The notes beneath the pieces were generated by a model. It was not told the origin of the DNA. It saw only the letters and a program-made list of their open reading frames with translations, and searched no databases. A stretch of 64,000 nucleotides of DNA from the NCBI GenBank assembly GCA_023101725.1, contig JALJCO010003008.1, positions 744,001 to 808,000 on the forward strand. The letters run 5' to 3'. Source of the stretch: Atherinomorus stipes (lineage: Eukaryota; Chordata; Actinopteri; Atheriniformes; Atherinidae). This document shows, piece by piece, positions 50,363 through 61,370 of this stretch (position 1 is the first letter of the stretch; each line of letters opens with the position of its first letter). The translations under genes were made by a program, and so were the position numbers.

Positions 50363-52083
50363 ATGGAATCTAGGGAGGAAGAACAAGAGGAAGAAACATC
50401 TGGGTAAGCAATCACACCTAAGATTTTTAATATTATTACATGTTAAAGTTGTAAATTACAAGATTCATTACATTATGTTATATTAATTCATTGTATAGCA
50501 ATTCAGTGTTTTCTTATCACTCATTCAAACAAAAGGTTATTTCTGCTAAACATACAAAGAAATCTGATAGAACAGAAAATATTTGTCAGCTCAAGAGCAC
50601 CAGAGCCCTTCTCTGCACATTAAAGGTTGGATTGATTGGTTATAGTTCATGTAACGGAAAATAGAGTACATAATGTAGCTCTAAGCCACAACATTATTAT
50701 CATTTAGTTGATCCTGTGACTTTGGTCTGATAGCTTAAAGTCCACAGTGGTACGTCACCTCTGTTCAGCCACTAAGGACCACAGAGGAAAAGCTTCAGCT
50801 AAACAAAGATGCTTTCTTCGTGCTGAATGTATGACTGCTGTGTGAAAAGGGCTTTAAAAAGGAACTTTGAATTCATCTCTCCAAGTCAAGTCATTTGTTC
50901 GCTTAGCTTAGAGAGACTAGCTTTAAGAAGAAGCCTCTGTGAAAAAGGTGGAAAGCTTACTTACTAAGATAAACTTTTCTCTATGACTGAATCTTTCTTT
51001 TTACTGTTTTTTTTTTCACTAAAAATGCTAAATGGAGAGAAAATAAGTTACACCAAAAAGGCAATAAATCTTAATTTGACCTTGCTTGAGTCTGTCATTT
51101 TGACAATGTGTATGTGTTTCTGAGTACAGGACGTCTGCAGCAGATGAAACCACTGAAACTTTGGAAACTTCCAAGAATATGACTGCTGATGCAACCACCA
51201 TTAAAGCTACTGCTGCAGTTTTTACTAGTACTTCGACGTCAACTCTGCCTACACCATGTGATGATCAAATAGGTATTAAACTGTTTGGCAGGACACAAGA
51301 TAATTAATGCAAACAATATCATCATAATTCCACAATATCTGTAATTTACTGGGATATTCATCATTATTTCCTGTAAATTTCAACTGAGAAATTCTGCATT
51401 TAAGAATATGCAGCATCAAATAAGCTCTCAGTTGTATTCAGTGTCTTTGTTGCATTTTTCCCCTCGGATCTACAAAATGAAAATATCTGAAAGAAAAATT
51501 AGGTAGATTTTAACCCTCTCAACAGACTTGAGCTTGCAGCTTGCAGAACCTGCAGCTCATTTCTAAATGTTTCTCCACAGAAGATGAGGAAGCAAAAGGA
51601 GACAGCGTTGCCATAGCAACAAGAGATGCCAGCACAGTAGGTAAGAGGAAACTTATGTGTAACAGACTCAGGTGGATTTGTGTAATTTATTAATAGACCT
51701 TTTTGTTTGTAAGGTGAGGAGGAAAGACGGGGATGCAGGGAAGAAACATTTTCCACAAATGAAAGGAGGAGGAGGAGGAGGAAGAGGAGGAAGAGGAGGA
51801 GGAGCTGGGTGAGGGAGGCTCATCCATTTATTCTCTTTCTCAGAAACTTATTTTATCTCATAATGTTCACACTTTTTGTCCACAGCTGACATCCAGCAGG
51901 TGTTTGACATCCTACCAGGTTGTCTTTCACCTTATTCTCTGACTTTCTATTTTCTTCTTGTTCATCAGGAGCTGTTGAGTCTGAGGGGTCAGGGTCTGAG
52001 GAAAAGCCATCAAACCCGAGCAGAGACAGGCCAGGTACACCGGTTTCTTTGCTGTAATATGAAATCATACGTGCAGAATTCAC

Positions 52084-52123
<40 letters not shown>

Positions 52124-55020
52124 GCACAAAAGTGCATGCACATTAAAAGTTTATCATTATGTCATTTTGTGAAAAGACATCCTTATTACTTTGTGTGTCC
52201 TTACCTCCTGTCTGCAGCTCCTCCCAGCAGTCTGGCTTTGTCAGGGGCCCGACCGATGAAGAAGAAAGTCCTGGTGGCTCCAACTCTCAGTCTGTCATTA
52301 GGTAACACAGTAATGGCTGTTTTTAGATAATTAAGATCACAGAGCCACCGCTCTGGCACTGCAGCAGTGTGAGCGTTTTCACTGACTTAGCCACATACTG
52401 TATATTTAATTTATTTCTTACTTATCTGTGAGGGGAGCAGCTGTGACTAAACTGTGGTCTGTAATTTGACCGTCTGTGGGTCTAAAGTTGTTGCACAGTG
52501 TATGGAACATTCTTTGCAAAGGTTGGTCTCTGGATGTCAGGAGGATGAGACATCCTACAGAAGGAGGGCGAGCTGTTAGCAGCAATCACTTGTTCACTTG
52601 TCATTCACATCATCATCTTGTCTCACAACTCTTTAATACAAGGGTGTTTTTTTTTCAGGAGGCAGTGGGTCAATGGTTTCTGACGACTTCCCCTCAGCCT
52701 TCATATCCCCCTCACCTGAAAATGATGATGACCCTGCCCTTGACTTTGATTTGGATGCCATAGAAACACCTTCTGACAGCGAATCGCTGCACTTCCCCAC
52801 CTATGACCTGGACCTGGAAGGTGAGAGGTCTAGCTCATGTTTAGATGCAGATGCCACCACCTGATTAGCTGACTGCTGATGAATCGCTGCATTATTTTCC
52901 AGATGACCTGCGGCGTCTTGGTGTGGCGTCCCGTCGAACCAGAGCACACAGCTCCAGGTCCAGGTCAGATTCTCGGACTGATTCACTGCGAGGGATAGAT
53001 CAAAGTGGGCTGGGAGCTCTGGAGAAGGATGATGTAGTGGACAGTGCGGGCACCAGGTGGCGCTCTTTCTCCACAGGCGACCCTCCACAGGAGAGCCGGG
53101 TCAACATGAGCGTCCTGGAGCCGTTTCTCAGGGTGCTGTCACACGGAGGTACAACAAGCCCCCTGCACACTGGTTGAGCTGTTTCACTGTCACCTGTGAC
53201 CCTTACACACTGGTTGTCATCTCTCAGGTTACTATGGAGACAGTATGAATGACATCATCGTATTTTCCTCCTGTTACCTGCCAGAGAACAGTGTGGAGAA
53301 TTACCAGTATGTGATGGATAACCTATTCAGGTACACACACATTCTTCTTGCTTTTATTTGTGTTATGTTTTCTTAGGTGTCTAATCTCTGTATTTGAATC
53401 AGGATTATAAGCCTAAACATAATTCTACACCAGTACAGCACCAGTTACCACCTGTTGACTCCAATGCTGTGCAGGAGAACTCATCTGTCCGTTTTTTAAA
53501 CTGATCAGCCAATTATTCAGCTTGATGATCGTTTTGTTTGTGACTCTGACCTCTTTCTGTCTGTCAGGTATGTCGTTGGGACTCTGGAACTGATGGTAGC
53601 AGAAAACTATGTGATAGTATATCTTTGTGCTGGAGGTCAGAAGGACAAAGTACCAGGAATCAGCTGGCTCAAGGAATGTTACACTACCATTGACCGGAAG
53701 TAAGAAGAACACAGAAGGACAGAAAAGATAAATACACTTAAAGAATCTGAGTGGAAATCTGATGCAAAAAGACTGAATATTCTGAGCTGATTTAGTCTGA
53801 TTTGCTCAGTTTACTTTACATTATATTTTAATAAGTTGTAAAGAACAGAAAATGTACACCTGGTATAGATTTTGCATAACATAGTAGATCGTTTTTCTTA
53901 CAACAAATCAAAAAGAAAAGTTTTACACAAAATTTCATGTTAAAAAGGAGCCTCCCTTTGATATCACCATAACCATTGCCATTTATTGAACATATAAGTC
54001 CATGAATAGCTTCTAGTTGGATCTCATTTAAGGAGAGAGACCAGATTTGGGGGTGTACCGGCTCCTACCTCATAGATTTTCCACAGGTTCTGAACAGACT
54101 TGAGTTCAGGACACAATGGTGGCCGCACTATAAGTTTCTCTCCCTTTATATCCATAGCAACCAAAGATTCAATGCCACAGATGGTGCATTGTCTTCTCTT
54201 CAGGCGGCATGGTTCTTCCTTTTTTGCTATAGCCAGAAATGGTTAGTTAGAGACTGCACATATTTTGCAGAGGTAATTTAGCACATTCAGACACCTGAAT
54301 AGAGGTCTACCATCTCACTCCCTTTTCTTCCAGCCCCAAACACATTCCACCACCCATTTTGGTGATGTTGCAACCTTGTTGGGAAATAGTGGCCATCCAC
54401 CACCACCCAGAACTCCATCCATCTGGGCCATCTAGTGTAGCACATCATACATCAGGAAGTAAATGACAATGAGTCTCCATGTATTAAACTGCAGCCTTTG
54501 GAGTACCCTGCATGAAGAGGCTTTTGGGACTCCACAGATACCAGCAGCTTCAATTACCTGCTTACCGTATTTTCCAGATTATAAGTCGCACTTTTTTTCA
54601 TAGTTTGGCGGCTTGTGCGACTTAAAGTCCGTTGCGACTTTTATATGAAAATATATACAATTTCACATATTTTTAAGTATCAGTTCATACTGAATGACAT
54701 GAGCCAAGGAGTAAATACCGCCTAATGTCAAAAGACGGCGCTCTAGGCTTTTGACAACTATATTCTGCTCCTAGGGTAAAAATCCCAAAATAGCCTCATC
54801 TCAGTGAGAGGAGTTTATTTTGGACAACTGGCTGTGTGGTTGAACAAATCCTCGAAAAACATGTTTATCTGTCTTAGTTATGATGTTTATAATCATTTAC
54901 AAGCATTAACTTTGGAATTGAACTGATTGGGTAATTTTTAGCAGTAACAAGCAGGATATGAAAAATCTGAAAATCACCATATTTTAAGTAAATAAATATG
55001 ACTTTTGGTCTGGTGCGACT

Positions 55021-55071
<51 letters not shown>

Positions 55072-56906
55072 TTTTTTTTTTTTTTATGATGCATTTTTTG
55101 ACTGATGCGACTTATACTCAGGAGCGACTTATAGTCCAGAAATATGGTACTCCTCATCAGTGGATTTGTAACGGCTGCTTTCTTCAAAAGACACATTTGT
55201 CTGAGGGAAACTTTTATTGATATGCTTTAATCTAAACAAGCACATTTGCTCTCTCAATCATTCACACATTTTTAAACAATACGGTGATCTCGCTTGAGTT
55301 TTTGTGAAACGTCTTGAATGTTTTCATTTCTTTCAGAAGGCATTGCACTAGTTCACAGCTTTCATTTGCAGAAAGATAACACTTTTTCCTTTGCCCACAT
55401 TTAACTGTGACTTGCCTCTGTAAGTAGTTTTCCTTTAATTAAGATGACCTAATAACTGATTACCAGACCGGTCTGAGATTGTTTTCAAGGACCTAAATAG
55501 ACAGGAGAAACAACACAAGTAGAAAAACTAAAACCTAAATGTTAAATCAGCTGTAATCCTACATGCAGACTAATATTTTAACTTTGATGCCATCTCAGTG
55601 AAAGGCCAGTAGAGAGCATCATATCCTTACTCTGGGAAGTGGCTACAGATTAGCAACTTCCATGGATTAAAGAAAAACCCCCAAACAATATCAATTGGTG
55701 TCAGATTTGATTAGATTAACTTTATTATAAATCAACCTGTTTTTTTGAAAGATATTTTTATTAAAGGAAGTACTAAAAAACACAGTAAAATTGTAGTACA
55801 AATAGCATTCCCCCCCCCCCCCCCCAAACATTCACGTCAACTGAATTGTAATTTTTGTTAATGAATCCCCTCCCCAAACCTGTTGTTTAAATAATACTTA
55901 AATAGTAATAATTTATACTTTATTAATCCCAATTGCAAAATCAGGGTCTGCATTTAACCCACCTCAAGTGTGACCAGAGAGTAGTGGACTGCCAGTTACA
56001 GCGCCTAGGGAGCATTTCGGCGGGGGTAAAGGACCTTGCTCAAGGGCCCATAGTGGTTCATCTGAGAGCCACGACATTACTAAATTTATCAACAGCTCAA
56101 TTTTCCATTTTGCTTCAAATATTTTTTTTTTTACTTTTTGTCATAGACACACAATTTTTTTTTTTTACATCCACTTTATATTTAGTTAATTGGTGCAGTA
56201 TACTTACCATGATGTGTGCTTGTCTGTATGTAAACAAAGTTACCTATCAGTGAAATTGAAGTGATGGTTGAATTTGTAAACAAGTTACAGTTTGATGTTT
56301 GCAGAGTAAAGGGAATGAAGTCATATATCTTTTGTCTGTTTATCTGTCTGCAGGCTGAGGAAGAACCTGAAGGGTTTCTATGTGGTTCATCCCACCTGGT
56401 ACATCAAAGCTCTCATCACCATAATCAAACCCTTCATCAGGTCTGCTGCCTGCTCTTCATCAGTCCCTTTTGAGTTTTAGAGACAAACAACAAAACAAGC
56501 TAACAGAGCATTTTTGTCTCTTCCTCCTGTTCAGCACAAAGTTCAGCAGAAAGATCCAGTTCATCGACAGTCTTCAAGAACTTTCCAACTGTATCCCCAC
56601 TGAGCACGTGCAGATCCCAGAAAGCGTCAAAGAGTGAGTTGCATTCATTAATTTGATAAAAACAACATGCTTAACAGAAACACGGGTGTTTTTTTTTTAT
56701 TTTTAAACACACAAATGTTCATAAATTACGCTACTGGATTTATAATCCAAGGCAACACATTAATTATCTTTACCTCTGCTCTAAAGAGGCTGTGATCTGT
56801 CAGAAAGTTCTATAAATGAAAGCAAAATGTTCTGCTGAGAAATGTCTCAGTGCTGTGATGATGTCTCTGATTTTCCTGCAGGTATGACCAGAGTCTGTCC
56901 AGATGA
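50363..56906 (+). CDS. bnipl: BCH-domain protein, BNIP2-like (BNIPL), 13 coding exons
   Basis: BNIPL belongs to the BNIP2/Caytaxin family, cytoplasmic adaptors whose BCH domain (CRAL-TRIO-like) binds Rho-family regulators and family members. Exons: 50363-50403, 51130-51272, 51581-51640, 51886-51918, 51969-52034, 52218-52301, 52659-52820, 52903-53148, 53228-53330, 53568-53699, 56354-56440, 56535-56633, 56882-56906. Total 1281 nt, 426 residues; phases match throughout. The N terminus is acidic and Ser/Thr-rich. SSLALSGARPMKKKVLVAP matches the BNIPL STLALCGQRPMRKR block. The BCH domain (about residues 262-420) shows LSHGGYYGDSMNDIIVFSSC, YVMDNLFRYVVGTLELMVAE, LRKNLKGFYVVHPTWYIKAL and KPFISTKFSRKIQFIDSL. 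FRYVVGTLEL and the 1q21-type gene order favour BNIPL over BNIP2 or Caytaxin. The first exon is the weakest part: the ATG is the first in frame with the rest. Confidence 0.85.
52083..52121. repeat. (AC)n microsatellite in BNIPL intron
   Basis: About 18 ACA/CAC units shortly after the donor of the exon ending at 52034. Confidence 0.95.
54563..55149. mobile_element. Short inverted-repeat element in BNIPL intron
   Basis: Ends are TACCGTATTTTCCAGATTAT on the left and, read inward from the right, TACCATATTTCTGGACTATA, both followed by AAGTCGC; GTGCGACTT motifs repeat inside. This is a familiar fish short DNA element. It carries a (TA)n tract near its right end. No transposase. TA may be part of the target duplication. 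It accounts for part of the 2.65-kb intron. Confidence 0.75.
55023..55070. repeat. (TA)n microsatellite
   Basis: About 24 TA units followed by a T run, inside the inverted-repeat element of the BNIPL intron. Confidence 0.95.
55810..55825. repeat. Homopolymer C16
   Basis: Sixteen consecutive C in the BNIPL intron. Confidence 0.9.
55905..56070 (+). repeat. Retroposon fragment in BNIPL intron
   Basis: TTTATACTTTATTAATCCCAA followed later by CAGCGCCTAGGGAGCA and CCTTGCTCAAGGGCCC is a phrase repeated in many fish genomes, from a LINE or SINE. Only a fragment; ends not resolved. Confidence 0.5.
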
Positions 56907-57662
56907 AGCTTGGGTGATGCTGGCAATCCTCCCTGTGGTATTTATACATACTGTACAGCTGCCTGCAACCCCACCCAGCAGGAAGGACATCAGGGTCTTC
57001 TTCAAAGCCACTTTATCAGTGTTCCAGTTCAAACCCTGACAGCATCAGTCAGCAGATCTCTGCCCACAGACGCTGGTGAAGAACAAGCAGTTGTTACGAG
57101 TTTCAGCCTCATTTAAGGGTCAGCTTAAACAGTGTTGGTGTGATGTAGGTCCCAGATTTTTGAGGCTGTGATGTAAAATAGACAAACCTACAATGTGCCA
57201 TTTTAAAGGGAAAAATGCAGTATGATGTAATCAGCAAAAATTGTGACCTCCCTGATTTCAAACTATTTGATTTTTATTTATGATTATTTTAAAATGATTT
57301 TTTAGTCAAACTTTTAACTTATTTTTAACTCTCATTAAATTGCATCTGTCTTTATTTAATGGGATATTGATATAAAAACAACATGCAATTTTCATTGAGT
57401 TTCTGTGTATTTCACTCTCCAAAGATCAAAACTGATTATTTTTGCAAGATTTGAACAGGGCTCTTTTTCTTTCTTTTTACATTTTTGGAAACCAGAGTAC
57501 CTAAAACTGTTAAACATATTTAAGAAATGTACATTTTGTATTCAAGGTTGCTGCAACCTGGTGAAGGTTTTAAATACTCATTTTATTTAGCATTTTCTGA
57601 TTTATGATCATGAGTTAATTATCAACCCTGCCAGGAACAGTGCTTGGTTATTCTTGTCACTG

Positions 57663-57668
57663 AATAAA
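57663..57668 (+). terminator. bnipl: Candidate BNIPL polyadenylation signal
   Basis: AATAAA about 760 nt after the BNIPL stop, the first seen on the plus strand. It would give a 3' UTR of about 0.8 kb. Confidence 0.55.
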
Positions 57669-57689
57669 ATCATAATGGCTCAGTGTTTG

Positions 57690-60600
57690 ATATTTGAGAC
57701 TATTCTGAAAAGTGTCACAGTGAAATGACTTATTTCTCCAGTTTGTCTCTTTCTTTCTTTGAGGTTGATGCTTCAATAAGCAAAACTCTGGATTTAAAAC
57801 TGCAAAGCTATAAATAGATAATAAACAAAGAGCGAGTTTAAAGAGTTTGTGAGCAGTTATGGACAGTGGCCTTTGGGGACCAGGGTTTAAGTTAATGTTT
57901 ACTGCATCTCCTCTGATGATTGTCTCTACTGACTGTTATAAATATTTACACATACTTTTTTATTGTGTTTGCTGTTGTTCGTAGTTTCTACTACTTTTCT
58001 TCCCGCAGGTGCTCCTGATGATTGTCTGCTGTGTTTTCTTAAAGGCATCAGGATGTTTACTGTTTCTTTACAGGTGTAGCAGCTGGTGGTCTAGTTTTTC
58101 TGTTTGGGTTTGATTACACACTTGTAGTTGTTTCCTGCCTTTTGTTTCTCTCTCTCTCTTCTCCTCCTCTCCCTTCTGTTGTTACTTCAGTCCAGTCAAG
58201 CAGTTAAGTGTAAATTTGGCAATAAACAAATTTTGATAATAAAGAAATGAAGTAACAATAAAGAATACTATTGAGATTAAAGGAGAACGTCATATCTAAA
58301 AGGCGCCATAAGGCAAAATAAATTTGTTCGGCAGTCAGACCATCATTCTGCTGTCACAGGACAGGTTAAAATGGAAAAATAAATATTCCCTCTAAGGGAT
58401 TCCCTATCGGTTTTACAGATCTGTATATCACAATATTCTTTTTTTGTCATCCTTGAAATGGTCTCAGTATCTAAGATTATGTCTTTTCATGCGGTGTCCA
58501 TTAAACAAACCAAACAAAGTATAAAGTTGAAGCCATTTGAAGGTGATATTTGGATTTGAACAGGAGCCCACAGCTCTCATCTGCCCTGGGGGGTCCAAAT
58601 AGGTTGATCAGGATCTGACCTCAGCTCTTTTCAACTTATCAGGTCACTTTTTAAGCATTGCAGTGAACTGTGTGTGAACACTTTCAGTATTTGTGCAAAA
58701 GAAGGAACACTGTGGTCATTTATAAAGAACAGGAAAACACAAGTGTGTGTGGAAACCTGCTTTAGACACCTTGTGAGAACATAATTGTACACAGTCACAC
58801 GTTGGGTTTTTGGATTCCCAGTAAGGTGATCACATTTAACAGTAAAAACTGGTAGAAGGTGAAAGTGACATCAGTGTTAGAGTACGATTACAGCAAGGTT
58901 AGGTTCATGTGAGTCCCGTAATGTCCTCTGAAGTGATGGAAAGATGATGGTTTGTACTGTATGTATAACCCGTCTGTATGAACGAGTTGCTGGTCAGGAA
59001 ATGGAGGTTGACGGGAAGGAAGTGAGGTAGCTGCTGAGGAAACTCCATAAACACAGAGCAGACTGTGTGTGAGTCTAAGTCAAAGCTAACTTGTTTTTCT
59101 GAAGTTTTGTACATTCATTGACATATAAAGACACGTGGAAAGAAATTTAAACTGGATTCATTCTTGTGCTTTCAGGGTTTTATGTCTTCCATCTCTATAG
59201 CATATAATGCAAACCTCAGAAGAAGGAACCAATTATCACAAAGTCAATTATGCTAATATTTAATTTACAATATTAACAAGCTGACATCAAAAGAACTCCA
59301 GTGGCTGTGTGGATACGTCTTGCTAACATCTTGTGCTCAGCTGATATGAGCATCTACCAGTATGATTTACAAACAGTTATGTAATAAGAGAAGAGAAATA
59401 AGTATAAGGTCAGCCACACTCTAACTGTGCGCTTTGTGCTTTACATATGCAACACATATGTCTTAGGTACCGCTAGAGCCGCCCTGCAGCCACATGCCTT
59501 ATGAGTTTCAGCCTGTTGCTTATTTTATACACATGATGAATCACGAAAATAGTTCTCAGCAAAATGTACAGCTAAAGCATTGGTTGGTTATCATATGGCT
59601 GCGGTTATAACAGAAACTCAATGTGAGGGTCAACATTGTGGTAGTATGTTTACAAATAAACGAAAAACAAATGTCATTTTTTCATTTGAGGATAAAAAGT
59701 AGCTGAAGTTGGCTATTACTCAAGTCTTCACTTTTATAATCTTATCAGCCACAGACTACCAAGAGTCTACACTGGAGTAAGCAGGTTTAGACAATGAATG
59801 GTTGGACGGACGATTTTGCTCAGCAGCAGTTGTGTAACAGAAGGGTTGGGTAAATACATACCAGCAGCTGTAACTCAGCAGTTCAGCAAGGCAACACACG
59901 TAGCTGGTATGAGGACAGTATAAGAGAAAATTTTGAAAACATCCTGTCATGATAAATGAAACAAATCTGTAGCGATAAACACTTTTATCTGCTCATGTGC
60001 TTGCCCTTTATAATGTAAATTTAATCTGCACCTGTCCATGAAGGTCTGCAGGGCCCCCCTATGGTCAACTGCATGCAGCCTAAACAACTTTAACTGTGTG
60101 GAACACAGAAACTCCCTACCGGGCCATACTATGTGTCTTATATGAACAATATTTTTTTTCTTTGTTCAATTCATTGAACAATAAAGTAGCTGCATAAAAA
60201 AATGTAGCTTCCCATTGTAGCCTCTTATTCCTTCAACAACCATTTTAGAGGACAAGAGGAAACTCACTTATGACTGTTCTTTATTCAAAATAGAAAAGCA
60301 CTCTGAGAGTACAGACCTCCGCCAAGCAGCTTGACTCCCTTATTTTTGTGTGTTCTGGATCATAGGAATTTTTTCTGGATCCGGATCAACTATAGAACTC
60401 ATTGGGAGACTTTTTTGTAATTTTTTTACTAAACACTCAGGCCCTTTGTATGGAGTTATATGGAAAAATTCCAAAAATTTAGCCTATTAGGGTGATGCTG
60501 ATGTAAGACTGTTTAGGTGTTGGTAAGGAGGTTTGATGTTCACCATGGGGTGTCGGTCAGAACACAAAGGACTCGCTTGTACAGTGAACTGTCTTTACTG
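57690..60600. other. Downstream of BNIPL, no gene recognised
   Basis: Non-coding and AT-rich with a short TC run near 58147-58160. A phrase with CAGACCTCCGCCAAGCAGC near 60318 resembles a common fish interspersed repeat. No exon set could be assembled. Confidence 0.5.
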
Positions 60601-60611
60601 TTCACTCTTAA

Positions 60612-61366
60612 AGGAGTGATGACATAGCAGTAAAAAATAGTTTATGTAGTTGGCATTACTGTATATGTAAATACTCCAAAGAAAAAAACGGCAATTTTTA
60701 CAGCGGGGTATTGTTTTGAAACACCAGACCTCACTTCCTCAGTAATACAGTTGGGTCCAGTGATGATATGCAGCTTTACCCGGAGACCACGTTGACTTCA
60801 TTTTGATTGGCTACACCTTATTTGGCGAATCTAGGTCAAGCTGCGGTCAGAGTTTGCTAAAGGCTAACTGCTAGCAACATGGGCACTTCAGACAGTGTGA
60901 GCTACGTTTATCAGACAAGACAGCATTTAGAAAATAAATAAACTTACAGGTAATGACAAGGTTGTGGTCGCCTCCCTCAGTGTTGCTGCAGAAGTTTTCT
61001 TTTTAATCCATTTGTTTGAAAACCCAGACCTGACTGCACAGAAATTACTACTCAACTCTACTCACGCAGCTAAATCAGATAGGGAGGGGGAGCTGGGGGA
61101 GCGAAGCGAACGATGCATAGACCGTTGGGAGAGAGGAGGGGGGAGGCTGTTTACTTGATAGTGTGCTCTTATTGGGGCAATTGAATTACGTAGAATGATA
61201 AGCTGCTGTCTGATTCAACCGTTTCTGAGCAGAGAGACAAAGCTGACAGACCATGAACAAGAACTTCGATCTTCACGCTGGACATTCACATGGCCTCATC
61301 AGTGCACAACAGATCATATTATACCCCCAAAACCCCAGAAAAGTCAAATTTGATGTCATGGCACCT
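60612..61366. mobile_element. TTAA-flanked inverted-repeat element
   Basis: Ends AGGAGTGATGACAT (left) and AGGTGCCATGACAT (right, reverse complement), 11 of 14 identical, each flanked by TTAA (60608-60611 and 61367-61370). TTAA duplication with AGG ends suggests a piggyBac- or Kolobok-type non-autonomous element. Internal open frames are short and not transposase-like. Length 755 bp. Confidence 0.7.
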
Positions 61367-61370
61367 TTAA

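Noticed and set aside
51714..51808. Arginine-rich exon candidate in BNIPL with acceptor-like TAAG and donor GTGAGG
   Set aside because: It is 95 nt long, so including it shifts the frame of the following exons and leads to a stop; joining 51640 directly to 51886 keeps the frame. The sequence is a simple AGG repeat.
53940..54560. Possible transposon coding remnant in the BNIPL intron
   Set aside because: The phrase style suggests an interspersed repeat, but I could not name a family, find ends or a continuous frame.
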